Source of the DNA: Mesotoga sp. UBA6090
Lineage (GTDB): Bacteria; Thermotogota; Thermotogae; Petrotogales; Kosmotogaceae
Reading direction: 5' to 3'
Length of the DNA stretch: 39,906 nucleotides
NCBI RefSeq assembly: GCF_002435945.1
Contig: NZ_DIXC01000064.1
Location: forward strand, 1-39,906
In this document: positions 23,927 to 31,998 of the stretch, in pieces
Layout: every line of letters starts with the position of its first letter
How positions within the stretch are numbered: the first letter of the stretch is position 1
Notes under the pieces: generated by a model
What the model was told of the DNA's origin: nothing
Database searches by the model: none
What the model saw: the letters and a program-made list of their open reading frames with translations, nothing else
Program-made: the position numbers and the translations under genes

Positions 23927-23938
23927 GGTGATCTTATT

Positions 23939-25429
23939 ATGGCCGAGAAATTGTTAGAGATGAGAAATATTACGAAAAGGTTTGGGGGAGTATTGGCCCT
24001 CGATTCAGTCGATTTCGAAATAGAGAAGGGAGAGGTCCACTGCCTGGTCGGTGAGAACGGTTCGGGCAAAAGCACCCTGATAAAGATCATCTCGGGTATT
24101 CACTCGCCCGATCCCGGCGGCGAGATATATGTTGATGGTAGGAGAATAAGCCACCAGAAGTCTTCAAATAGTGTGAGAGAAGGCATTCAGGTCATATACC
24201 AGGATCTGTCGCTCTTCCCGAATCTGACTGTGGCCGAGAACATCGCCATCTCTTCCAGAGTGGAAGCGCGAAGTCGTCTTATGAAATGGGAAGAGACCGA
24301 AGAAGAGGCGATGAAAACGATGGAGAAAATTGGAGTTTCTCTAGATTCCTGGCGTGAAGTCAGCGATCTTTCAATAGCGGAAAGACAAGTTGTGGCGATA
24401 TGCAGGGCAATAAATGCTAAAGCGAGGCTTGTGATCATGGACGAACCTACGGCTTCTCTCAGCAAAAAGGAGGTCCATTCGCTAATTAGGGTGATAAATG
24501 AGTTGCAAAACAGAGAAATCTCGACGATCTTCGTCAGCCACAAACTCGATGAAATAATGGCTGTGGCCCAACGAGTTACGGTTCTTCGCGACGGCAAGAA
24601 AGTAGGCGTCTTCGATGCTTCTGAATTGACACAGCAGAAGCTCTCATTTCTGATGACAGGCAAGGAATTCGAGTACACTAAACTCCCCCCATATTTGGGC
24701 GACGTGGTTGTTATAGAAGTCAGGAAACTCTCAAGGAGAGATAATTACAAAGAAATAGATCTGAAGGTCCACAAGGGTGAGATAGTCAGCATCACAGGAC
24801 TAATGGGTTCAGGCAGAACCGAGTTCGCCCTTTCACTCTTCGGAATGAACCCTCCGGATAAAGGAGAAATCTTTGTGGATGGAAAGAAGATCAATCTCGT
24901 CAGCGCTGTGGACGCCATGAGAGCGGGAATTGCGTACGTGCCGGAGGATAGATTACAACATGGTCTTGTTATGGAACAACCCGTAAGCAAGAATATTGTG
25001 CTGACGGTTCTAAAGAGAATACTGTCCAGAATCAGGCTCTTGAGCAAGGTTAAAGAAAGAACTGAAGTGAAACGGTGGGTAGAGGAATTATCAATCAAGA
25101 TTCCCTCGGTAGACGCTCCTGTTAACACCCTGTCTGGTGGCAATCAGCAGAGGGTTGTAATCGCAAAATGGCTAGCAATAAATCCAAAGGTCTTGATTCT
25201 TGATTCTCCGACTGTAGGAATAGACGTTGCGGCAAAAGACAGCATATACAAGATAATAAGAGAGCTCGCCGCAAAAGGTATCTCGATAATCATGATCACA
25301 GATGAAGCCGAAGAAGCGATCTATCATTCCAATACAACATATATAATGAGCGCGGGAAGAATAATTGGAAGGTATAACTCCAGCGAGCTCACGGAGAAAG
25401 AGCTGTATGAGAAGATCAACGAGGTCTAA
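23939..25429 (+). CDS. Sugar ABC transporter ATP-binding protein with two ATPase domains
   Basis: The 496-residue protein is a fused double ATPase of the RbsA/MglA/LsrA type. Domain 1 (about 1-240) has Walker A GENGSGKST, the signature LSIAERQV and Walker B LVIMDEPTASL. Domain 2 has a degenerate Walker A (GLMGSGRTE), a good signature LSGGNQQRV, and a Walker B reading VLILDSPTVGID, in which the usual catalytic glutamate after the aspartate is serine. Asymmetry of this kind is common in the second domain of sugar ATPases. It energises the two permeases encoded next. Its 3' end overlaps the first permease by 23 bases. Confidence 0.92.
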   Translation: MAEKLLEMRNITKRFGGVLALDSVDFEIEKGEVHCLVGENGSGKSTLIKIISGIHSPDPGGEIYVDGRRISHQKSSNSVREGIQVIYQDLSLFPNLTVAENIAISSRVEARSRLMKWEETEEEAMKTMEKIGVSLDSWREVSDLSIAERQVVAICRAINAKARLVIMDEPTASLSKKEVHSLIRVINELQNREISTIFVSHKLDEIMAVAQRVTVLRDGKKVGVFDASELTQQKLSFLMTGKEFEYTKLPPYLGDVVVIEVRKLSRRDNYKEIDLKVHKGEIVSITGLMGSGRTEFALSLFGMNPPDKGEIFVDGKKINLVSAVDAMRAGIAYVPEDRLQHGLVMEQPVSKNIVLTVLKRILSRIRLLSKVKERTEVKRWVEELSIKIPSVDAPVNTLSGGNQQRVVIAKWLAINPKVLILDSPTVGIDVAAKDSIYKIIRELAAKGISIIMITDEAEEAIYHSNTTYIMSAGRIIGRYNSSELTEKELYEKINEV

Positions 25430-26414
25430 TTCAGGATTAAGAAAAGTATTCGGCAAGAGCGAGTTTTACCTCTTGCTTGTGATAGTCGTAGTGTCTCTGT
25501 TTTTCACTATTATGAAGCCGAGCTTCCTGACCTTTACCAATATTTACGGCATGGTGGAAAGCAATTCTTTCCTTGCAATAATGGCTGCGGGTGTACTCGT
25601 TGTACTAATCTCCGGAGGGATTGACATTTCTTTCACTGCCATCGCTACTGTTGCGCAGTATGTGATGGCGACAATCGTTATTCAGTGGGGAGGAAACATG
25701 TTCCTGGCCTTTGCAATAGGTGGAGTAGTCGGTATCGGCCTCGGTTTAGTCAACGCTCTGCTCATATACTTTCTGAGAACTCCGCCGATAATCGTGACGA
25801 TTGCAACCATGAACCTTTTCTATGGTCTTCTCATATTCATTAGCGGTGGAACCTGGATTTATGGCTTTCCTATGTGGTTCATGGAGAGGAATCTCGTTAG
25901 ATTCGGAGACAGCTCGGGAATTACGATACCGATTCTCATCCTTGTTCTTTCCTTTATTCTTACGTGGTTAATACTGAAGTACACGGCTCTGGGCAGAAAT
26001 ATCTACGCCGTGGGCGGAAATCAGGAAGCGGCTAGACGTGTGGGCATAAGCATTCTCAAGACACAGCTCTTCGTCTATTGTTATATGGGCTTTCTTGCAG
26101 GGATAGCTTCTACGGTTCAGGCGAACATGATGCTTACTGTCGCACCCAATGCTTTGATGGGCAGAGAACTGGAAGTGCTTGCGGCTGTTGTGCTGGGAGG
26201 AGCGAGTCTTGCCGGAGGTACGGGGAGCATCCTCGGAACGATTCTGGGATTTGGTCTAATAGTCATTGTTCAGAACGGGTTGACGCTTTTGGGAATCTCT
26301 TCTTATTGGCACAAGGTCTTCGTTGGGGCCATAATTGTCATTAGCGTAGGAATAACAGCATACCAGAGGAAACTGCGCGAGGGAAAAGGGGCGATAATCA
26401 ATGTCGAAGAGTGA
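25407..26414 (+). CDS. Sugar ABC transporter permease 1 (RbsC/LsrC family)
   Basis: The 335-residue BPD_transp_2 permease has 8-10 hydrophobic segments. Key stretches are FLAIMAAGVLVVLISGGIDI, the conserved SGGIDIS motif in the second helix, then TPPIIVTIATMN-like RTPPIIVTIATMNLFYGLLI, and GRNIYAVGGNQEAARRVGIS for ATPase contact. The chosen start is the ATG at 25407 with a GGAG upstream, inside the end of the ATPase gene. A longer in-frame opening from 25365 lacks a binding site. It probably pairs with the next permease as a heterodimer, as in the Lsr and Rha systems. Confidence 0.9.
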   Translation: MRRSTRSNSGLRKVFGKSEFYLLLVIVVVSLFFTIMKPSFLTFTNIYGMVESNSFLAIMAAGVLVVLISGGIDISFTAIATVAQYVMATIVIQWGGNMFLAFAIGGVVGIGLGLVNALLIYFLRTPPIIVTIATMNLFYGLLIFISGGTWIYGFPMWFMERNLVRFGDSSGITIPILILVLSFILTWLILKYTALGRNIYAVGGNQEAARRVGISILKTQLFVYCYMGFLAGIASTVQANMMLTVAPNALMGRELEVLAAVVLGGASLAGGTGSILGTILGFGLIVIVQNGLTLLGISSYWHKVFVGAIIVISVGITAYQRKLREGKGAIINVEE

Positions 26415-27393
26415 CACTAAGAGAGGAATACTGTCGAAGAATTCCGAGATTTTCTCCCTCGGAGTAATACTTGCGATTCTCGTCTTGCTGTTTTCACTCG
26501 CTCTCCCCGGCAAGTTCCTCAGACCAAGCAATCTTCAATCTATGGCCTTCCAGCTTCCCGAGCTTGGAGTGCTGGCCTTCGCTATGATGATAACGATGCT
26601 TACAGGCGGGATAAACCTGTCGATCATAAGTTCGGCAAATCTCTCCGGGATAATTATGGCCATGATTTTGACTGGTGATCTAGCTTCGAGTGCGGGAGGG
26701 GCCGGACTCGGCTGGACGATCTTTCTGGCCGTACTCGCTGGGTTGTCGATTTCACTCATAGTGGGACTCGTAAACGGAATGATAATCGCGTATATAGGGG
26801 TATCTCCGATACTTGCGACGCTAGGTACGATGACCCTTCTCGAAGGAATAAGCCTGGTTATAACCAAAGGGTATGTCATTTCAGGCCTACCGAGGAACCT
26901 TCTTGTGATTGGCAATGGAACCTTTCTCGGAATTCCAGTTCCGATGTTTATTCTGATAGGGGTAGCATTAGCCATCGCCATAATGTTGAACAAGACGCGT
27001 TTGGGTTTGTCGACTTATATGATAGGTTCAAATATCAAGGCAACGAGTTTCTCGGGGATAAACACGAACAAAGTGACCATTTTCGTATACATGATATCTG
27101 GTCTTCTTGCAGGTATCGCATCACTGATAATGATAGCCAGATTCAATTCTGCAAAGGCAGGCTACGGTTCCTCTTATCTTCTGGTGACCGTTCTCGTTTC
27201 GGTCCTTGGCGGAATCAATCCGAATGGAGGATTCGGGAAGGTTTCTGGTGTCTTCTTGGGCCTCATTTTACTGCAGGTTATCTCGAGCGGATTGAACCTC
27301 CTTGGTATAAGTCAGTTCCTTACACTTGCGCTTTGGGGCGCACTCCTCCTTGGTGTAGAAGCTCTAAGATTAGCCAGGAAGAGAGTCAGATAA
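26401..27393 (+). CDS. Sugar ABC transporter permease 2 (RbsC/LsrD family)
   Basis: The 330-residue membrane protein is homologous to the preceding permease. It shows MMITMLTGGINLSIISSANL in the position of SGGIDIS (here TGGINLS), VSPILATLGTMTLLEGISLV, and STYMIGSNIKATSFSGINTN for the ATPase-coupling loop. The ATG overlaps the first permease by 14 bases (AATGTCGAAGAGTGA). A product of this length with a full set of helices argues for an intact importer with two different permease subunits. Confidence 0.9.
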   Translation: MSKSDTKRGILSKNSEIFSLGVILAILVLLFSLALPGKFLRPSNLQSMAFQLPELGVLAFAMMITMLTGGINLSIISSANLSGIIMAMILTGDLASSAGGAGLGWTIFLAVLAGLSISLIVGLVNGMIIAYIGVSPILATLGTMTLLEGISLVITKGYVISGLPRNLLVIGNGTFLGIPVPMFILIGVALAIAIMLNKTRLGLSTYMIGSNIKATSFSGINTNKVTIFVYMISGLLAGIASLIMIARFNSAKAGYGSSYLLVTVLVSVLGGINPNGGFGKVSGVFLGLILLQVISSGLNLLGISQFLTLALWGALLLGVEALRLARKRVR

Positions 27394-27416
27394 AACAGAT
27401 ATTCGGAGTTGAGCAG

Positions 27417-28157
27417 ATGGCTTTGAAGAAAGAAGACAGAAGGCAGAACATCCTAAGAGTTCTAGCTGAGAGAGAATCGGTCAACACTCAAGAACTTGCA
27501 TCTCTAATGGATGTTTCTCTCGTCACGCTGAGAAGAGACTTGAGAGATCTGCAGAAATCCGGCCTTGTCATCAACGGATACGGAGTCGTAAGAGCGGTGA
27601 ATCAGGAAACAGACCCCAACAGCTTCTTCCTGAAAAGGCTGAGGTTATCCAGAGAGGCGAAAGAGAGAATCGCTGCAAAGGCAATCGAGTTTGTCGAAGA
27701 GAATGATGTCCTCTTCATAGATGAAAGCACCACATGCTACGTTTTCGCTTTGAAGCTGTCCAGGGCGTTCAAGAAACTGCACATAATTACAAATGGAATC
27801 AACATACTGCTTGCGCTTTCGAAAGTTCAGGGCTTTTCCGTTGAGTCGAGCGGCGGCAGTCTCCAGTACGGATTTGATTCGCTTATTGGCCCCAGAGCGG
27901 AGAGTCTTGTCGGTTCGATCTATGCAAACAAGTTCTTCTTTTCATGTGCCTCGCTAAGAAAGAATATAGGGACATTCGAGTTGAGTCCCTTTTCCGCCAG
28001 CATAAAGAGGAGGATGCTTCTCAATTCCAGCGCAAAAATTCTTCTTGTTGACCGCAGCAAGTTTGAAATAGTCGCCCCGTTCAAAATGGCCGAAATCGGT
28101 GAAATAGATAGAGTCATCACTGAAGACAGAGACTTTTTGCCTTCTGAAGATGTCTGA
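27417..28157 (+). CDS. DeoR family transcriptional regulator
   Basis: The 246-residue protein starts at the ATG at 27417 after GGAG. It has a DeoR helix-turn-helix (EDRRQNILRVLAERESVNTQ then ELASLMDVSLVTLRRDLRDL, the TLRRDL motif being diagnostic). A sugar-phosphate sensor domain follows, with LFIDESTTCYVFALKLSRAF, LHIITNGINILLALS and KILLVDRSKFE. The usual second half-motif after the wing, RVHGGA, is replaced by NGYGVVRA. It lies at the end of the transporter operon, 23 bases after permease 2, and is the natural candidate to bind the AAGT-N4-ACTT sites and control both divergent operons. The effector is probably a phosphorylated intermediate of the pathway. Confidence 0.92.
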   Translation: MALKKEDRRQNILRVLAERESVNTQELASLMDVSLVTLRRDLRDLQKSGLVINGYGVVRAVNQETDPNSFFLKRLRLSREAKERIAAKAIEFVEENDVLFIDESTTCYVFALKLSRAFKKLHIITNGINILLALSKVQGFSVESSGGSLQYGFDSLIGPRAESLVGSIYANKFFFSCASLRKNIGTFELSPFSASIKRRMLLNSSAKILLVDRSKFEIVAPFKMAEIGEIDRVITEDRDFLPSEDV

Positions 28158-28178
28158 GAAGCACAGTAGGCGAAAGAG

Positions 28179-28198
28179 CCGTTGAACGTTGTAAAGAG
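28179..28198 (+). repeat. Isolated mosaic repeat module
   Basis: This 20-base word matches the module at 17588-17607 at 16 of 20 positions and is followed by AGAGCCGTTTACCGTTAAC, another word of the family. It lies just after the DeoR gene, so the family also occurs as single units. Confidence 0.45.
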
Positions 28199-28278
28199 CC
28201 GTTTACCGTTAACCTGAAGTTCCCGAACTGAACAAGCAAGAAATAGCTATCTGAAAGGATTTCAGAAAAATGAAGCGG

Positions 28279-28512
28279 TTATTTCTGTCTACGTTTGCTG
28301 AGTTGTTTCAATCCGACAAGTTCAAGTGCTTTTCTCTGTACCTCGTTGGGAGTTGTTATTATCGTGAATGAAGGTATCTCCGGTACTGAAGGTACTCTGG
28401 CATCGTTACAGACAATCGTACTCATTTCAGATAGAAGTGTCTGAAAGCTGTGTACCGGTGTCCCATTACTCAGCTTCTTCTTCCTTGTCTTCAAGGCCCT
28501 TCTATCGGGCAA
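28279..28512 (-). pseudogene. C-terminal remnant of an IS transposase (IS1634/IS4-like)
   Basis: A minus-strand frame of 77 codons ends at 28279 without a credible start; its first possible start is a TTG at 28512 that overlaps the end of the nicotinamidase gene. The segment TLLSEMSTIVCNDARVPSVP then PSFTIITTPNEVQRKALELV-GL resembles the tail of IS1634/IS4-type DDE transposases, which end with a strand, a TTPT/TTPN turn and the helix QxxALDLLG. The rest of the element is absent. The call is by resemblance and is moderately supported. Confidence 0.5.
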
Positions 28513-29121
28513 TCATTTCTCAATCAGTTCCACTCCAGCCTTTTTGAATTCATCTATTGTTCTCTGAACATCGCCTTTGTTTGTTTCTACACCCTTTGTT
28601 CCATTTATTATTACGTTGATTTTGAAGCCGGTTATCAATGCATCGTGAACGGTGTATTTGAGGCAGTAGTCAAGAGCTAGCCCGCAAATGTCTAGTTCCT
28701 CGATTTCAAGTGCCTTGAGAAGTCCGTCGGTTCCAAGCTGTGTTCCATCGTTCTCCCTGAAGATCGAGTAGCTGTCGACGTAGGGGTGAGTTCCCTTTCT
28801 TACTATATAGTCGAAGAGCCAACTCTCTATGTCCTGGTGAAACTCCGCTCCATGACTTCCCTGCTGACAGTGAACAGGCCACAAGACTGGACCGATCCCT
28901 TTCCCGTTGTCAAACGGCGTGAAGGGTTCTTTCCCGTGATTGACCGCAAAGCTCATGTGATTCGACGGATGCCAGTCCTGACTTGCAACTATCACCCTGT
29001 ATACTGGGTCTTTCATTGCTCTGTTTATCACTACGTTGATCTTGCTCGCATCGCTTACGGGCAGTGCGCCGGTTTCATAGAAGTCGTTCTGAACATCAAC
29101 GACCAGCAGTGCCTTACGCAT
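28513..29121 (-). CDS. pncA: Nicotinamidase (isochorismatase-like cysteine hydrolase)
   Basis: The 202-residue enzyme should convert nicotinamide to nicotinate in NAD salvage. The triad is present: D9 (LLVVDVQNDF), K109 (VRKGTHP) and C153 (ALDYCLKYT). Metal ligands D49 and H51 (SQDWHP) are joined by H55 and a histidine in LWPVHCQQGSHGAEF, typical of PncA and not of plain isochorismatases. Length is normal. It is cytoplasmic. Upstream, 24 bases separate it from the glycosidase-like gene on the same strand, so they may be co-transcribed by chance rather than by function. Confidence 0.93.
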   Translation of the reverse strand: MRKALLVVDVQNDFYETGALPVSDASKINVVINRAMKDPVYRVIVASQDWHPSNHMSFAVNHGKEPFTPFDNGKGIGPVLWPVHCQQGSHGAEFHQDIESWLFDYIVRKGTHPYVDSYSIFRENDGTQLGTDGLLKALEIEELDICGLALDYCLKYTVHDALITGFKINVIINGTKGVETNKGDVQRTIDEFKKAGVELIEK

Positions 29122-29145
29122 TTCAATCGCCTCACTTTCAAATTA

Positions 29146-30159
29146 CTATAGCGTCCTCAGCCTTTTGCGCAGTTCTTCATCAACTGAGCTAAGGGCAAAG
29201 AGTGTGATCTCGTCCGGTCTTAGCTTCTGAACCCTCTTTATGAGTTCAACGAACTTGTCCCAGCGACCTGCGTAGTTGAACGCTCCAAGTCCGATTCTAA
29301 TATCCTTCAGCGATCCATGAAGACTACGGATCTTCTCCACCCTGGAGATCACTTCATCCGGCTCCTTTCCATATGCCATAACGACGGCCGAATCAATCAA
29401 CCCGCTCTTTAGCCATTCGAGCCAAGGCTGCAGACGCTCACTTAGAGCTCTTTCTGAATAATCATCGTAGACCGCGCAGGATACCTTTTTCCCTTTAGCC
29501 CTGACAACTTCAGAGATCATCGAGACCTGACTCGTTATGAAATAGATTCTGAAGCAATCGAAGCTGTCCTTACTTTCGATAAGTTTCTCTTGATTGAGCC
29601 ACTTCCTGTATTCGGCCAGTGCAATCGGATTGTAGCCGAAGCTTTTGAAAGGGTACCTTATGAAGTCAAGATGAACCTCTTCCACATCGTAATTAGAGAT
29701 TTCAGAGGCAACATGGGCCGTGAATTCTCTCACTTCTGGGATTCCGGGATCTATGTAGGGCCCGAATACTTCTTCCAGGTTGCTGGATGGATACTCAAGC
29801 ATAGAAGTTCCGTTCTCATCTACTGTGACCCATTCCGGTCGCCTGTTCAAGATATGCCTTTCCGAAAGGGGCCTTTGTTTTCCAAAGCCCCAGACGAGAT
29901 TGACGTTCATCCATGCCGAAATCCTGAACTCCCTCCCGCAAGCCTTTTCTATGGTCATCTGAAGTGGATCGAAGTCTTGAACTAATTCTTCGGCGGGAGG
30001 GAGAATATTCGAGGAGTAGTAAGAGTCGGCGCGGTTCACAACCTGTATATAGGCCCTAACGGGATTAATCCCTTCGAGTTTTTCGATCATTCTGCTCAGA
30101 GATTCCTGAGATACAAGTTCCTTGCTTGTAACCCAGACTTCCGGTCTGAATCCGCTCAT
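29146..30159 (-). CDS. Glycoside hydrolase-like protein (GHL10/DUF187-type TIM barrel)
   Basis: The 337-residue protein resembles the putative glycoside hydrolase families of the DUF187/GHL10 type: EVHLDFIRYPFKSFGYNPIA then LAEYRKW, with the HxDxIRYP motif carrying the presumed catalytic aspartate. SAWMNVNLVWGFGKQRPLSE precedes it, and VSCAVYDDYSERALSERLQP and DSAVVMAYGKEPDEV follow. No signal peptide is seen, so it may act inside the cell or use another export route. The start chosen is the ATG at 30159, five bases after GGAGGAAAAG; an in-frame ATG at 30171 sits on that site and looks like a decoy. The substrate is unknown. It lies between nicotinamidase and a DUF4438 gene on the same strand. 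Confidence 0.75.
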   Translation of the reverse strand: MSGFRPEVWVTSKELVSQESLSRMIEKLEGINPVRAYIQVVNRADSYYSSNILPPAEELVQDFDPLQMTIEKACGREFRISAWMNVNLVWGFGKQRPLSERHILNRRPEWVTVDENGTSMLEYPSSNLEEVFGPYIDPGIPEVREFTAHVASEISNYDVEEVHLDFIRYPFKSFGYNPIALAEYRKWLNQEKLIESKDSFDCFRIYFITSQVSMISEVVRAKGKKVSCAVYDDYSERALSERLQPWLEWLKSGLIDSAVVMAYGKEPDEVISRVEKIRSLHGSLKDIRIGLGAFNYAGRWDKFVELIKRVQKLRPDEITLFALSSVDEELRKRLRTL

Positions 30160-30200
30160 CTTTTCCTCCATTCAATATGTCGGCAATTCTGTCCAGACTG

Positions 30201-31052
30201 TCAGATGAAGTCGATCACGTTAGATTTTTCACTTATTTCCGGGATTATTATGCCCTTACCATCTGCCATAACTACCGTTACGCCAGGGCCGTGACCGGTT
30301 ATTATACAGTCTCCGTGCACTACAACTCCGATAGTAACGGAGCCTTCCATATATCCTCCGAGACCGAAAGAGTCATTGTGATTTTCAAGGGCTACGAAGT
30401 CTCCAATTCTCAGTCTGTCGAGACCGACTTTCCTTATGAGTGCCCTGTCATTCGTAATGATGTCGTAGTCTCCACCTGAAGGATCTCCCGATCCTGAGCC
30501 GGAACCCAGTAGATAACCTGGTACTATTGCCCTTACCGGGAAGTGAATCTTTCCGTCTCCTTCTTCAACGGGTATCCTGTCTAAAAGCTCAGGATCGATA
30601 TTGTATACCCTGATTGAAGGATAGTCTTCAAGTACCAATCCCTGACCGAATCCAACAACCTGTATCTTGTCTCCAATCGCCATCTTCTTCTTTATGTCTT
30701 CTTTGAAGTGGATCAAGACATGATTTATGCCGCCATGCTTGCCTATGACTATTCCCTTCTCTCCCTTTGCATCTCCGCTGATCAAAGTGGCCGAATTTCC
30801 GATACAGGAATAACCGACGTATGCTGAGTTCTTTTCAGCTTCGGAGTTCTTTGTCGAGACATCTGGCTCGACATGGTCGCCAACCATCTTGAAAGCGCTG
30901 TCTCCAAGAGCGAAGTTATAGGTTATACCACCAGTGCCGGGAAAGAGTCTTGGAGTCCCATCGACTTCAAGTCTGAAAGGGCTTCTCCTTAGTGGATGTG
31001 CAACTTCGCCGCTTACCGAGATCTTCACTACAGAAGCTTTGTTTGTACGCAA
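30201..31052 (-). CDS. DUF4438 domain protein
   Basis: The 283-residue protein belongs to the DUF4438 family, which has a structurally solved Thermotoga member of unknown role. Conserved stretches are FPGTGGITYNFALGDSAFKM near residue 35, VGYSCIGNSATLISGDAKGE, HGGINHVLIHFKEDIKKKMA and ENHNDSFGLGGYMEGSVTIG near the end. No signal peptide or membrane helix is predicted. A glycine-rich G-D-x-x-G fold and the conserved HGG and NH motifs suggest an enzyme. The start used is a TTG at 31052 that sits eight bases after GGAGG; an ATG at 31067 lies over the site. It is divergent from RbgA with a shared promoter region. Confidence 0.85.
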   Translation of the reverse strand: MRTNKASVVKISVSGEVAHPLRRSPFRLEVDGTPRLFPGTGGITYNFALGDSAFKMVGDHVEPDVSTKNSEAEKNSAYVGYSCIGNSATLISGDAKGEKGIVIGKHGGINHVLIHFKEDIKKKMAIGDKIQVVGFGQGLVLEDYPSIRVYNIDPELLDRIPVEEGDGKIHFPVRAIVPGYLLGSGSGSGDPSGGDYDIITNDRALIRKVGLDRLRIGDFVALENHNDSFGLGGYMEGSVTIGVVVHGDCIITGHGPGVTVVMADGKGIIIPEISEKSNVIDFI

Positions 31053-31100
31053 TGTACTTTCCTCCATTCAATCATTTTCGTTGTTTTAAGGTACGTATAT

Positions 31101-31142
31101 ATTATATCAACCAGATAACGCTTGTCCGAACCGTGATATAAT
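31101..31142. promoter_or_regulatory. Divergent promoters of the DUF4438 gene and rbgA
   Basis: On the plus strand TATAAT at 31137-31142 is preceded by TG one base upstream (an extended -10), with the ribosome binding site GGAGG at 31150 and ATG at 31162, so the leader is very short. On the minus strand a second TATAAT occupies 31106-31101, about 50 bases before the DUF4438 start. The -35 regions are weak in both. Confidence 0.5.
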
Positions 31143-31161
31143 CCACGCTGGAGGTCGTCAT

Positions 31162-31998
31162 ATGTATTATCCGGGACACATTCAGAAAGCAAAAAGGCAG
31201 ATTCAGAACTACATTAAGTCCGTAGATGGAGTAGTCGAGCTGCTCGATGCTAGAATTCCTCTTTCGAGCAGGGCCTATGAAGCAGAACGGTTGTTTCAGA
31301 ATAAACAGCGTATTGTCGTTCTGAACAAATCCGATCTGGCCGATCCTAAGATCACTTCCATGTGGAGAGACCATTTCAAGTCAGAAGGAAGCGGCGTTGT
31401 CGAGGCTTCACTGAGATCGACCGACGCAAAGCAGTTCATAATAAGAGAAATAGTACCGTTATTGAAAAGCAGGTTCTACGAAAAGAGGTTCATGGTTGTG
31501 GGAATGCCCAACGTTGGGAAGTCGACATTTATCAACAGACTCAAAGGCAAGAAATCACTGGCTGTTGGAAATAGGCCGGGGATAACGCGTGGAGTCCAGT
31601 GGATAAACGTCTCAGAGAGTATATCAGTTCTCGACACGCCGGGGATTCTATATTCAGATCTCCGATCTCCACACATAACTACGAAGCTTCTTGCGGTCGG
31701 TTCCCTACCGTATGAGAAGTTTGACCCTCTTGACGCCTTCGAAAGAGTGCTTGCCCTAATTGTCGAGAGGTACGGGAAAGGTCTCCTCGAGGATTACCTC
31801 GGTGAGGAATTTGCCGATGGAGAAGAGTTTGTCGAGGAATTCTGCAGAAGAAGAAACTATCTTGCCAAACAGGGAGCGCTCGACATAACCAGAGGAGCCC
31901 ACACTTTTCTCAGAGAGGTAGCGGCCGGGAAGGTGGGAAGATTTTCTTTCGAAGATCCGGAAAGCTTTTACAGGGTTGATTCTAACGAAGCAAAATGA
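31162..31998 (+). CDS. rbgA: Ribosome biogenesis GTPase RbgA (YlqF)
   Basis: The 278-residue protein is a circularly permuted GTPase for late 50S subunit assembly. It begins MYYPGHIQKAKRQIQNYIKS, a usual YlqF N terminus. The motif order is G4-G1-G3: NKSD at residues 55-58, GMPNVGKS at 114-121 and DTPG at 158-161, with the G2-like RPGITRGVQ between. The C-terminal helical domain ends EDPESFYRVDSNEAK and its last codons overlap the convergent HemW-like gene. The ATG follows GGAGG by seven bases. The function is well established in the family. Confidence 0.95.
   Translation: MYYPGHIQKAKRQIQNYIKSVDGVVELLDARIPLSSRAYEAERLFQNKQRIVVLNKSDLADPKITSMWRDHFKSEGSGVVEASLRSTDAKQFIIREIVPLLKSRFYEKRFMVVGMPNVGKSTFINRLKGKKSLAVGNRPGITRGVQWINVSESISVLDTPGILYSDLRSPHITTKLLAVGSLPYEKFDPLDAFERVLALIVERYGKGLLEDYLGEEFADGEEFVEEFCRRRNYLAKQGALDITRGAHTFLREVAAGKVGRFSFEDPESFYRVDSNEAK

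Noticed and set aside
25365..25406. Earlier start for permease 1
   Set aside because: The frame is open but lies deep inside the ATPase gene without a ribosome binding site, and adds a non-conserved N terminus.
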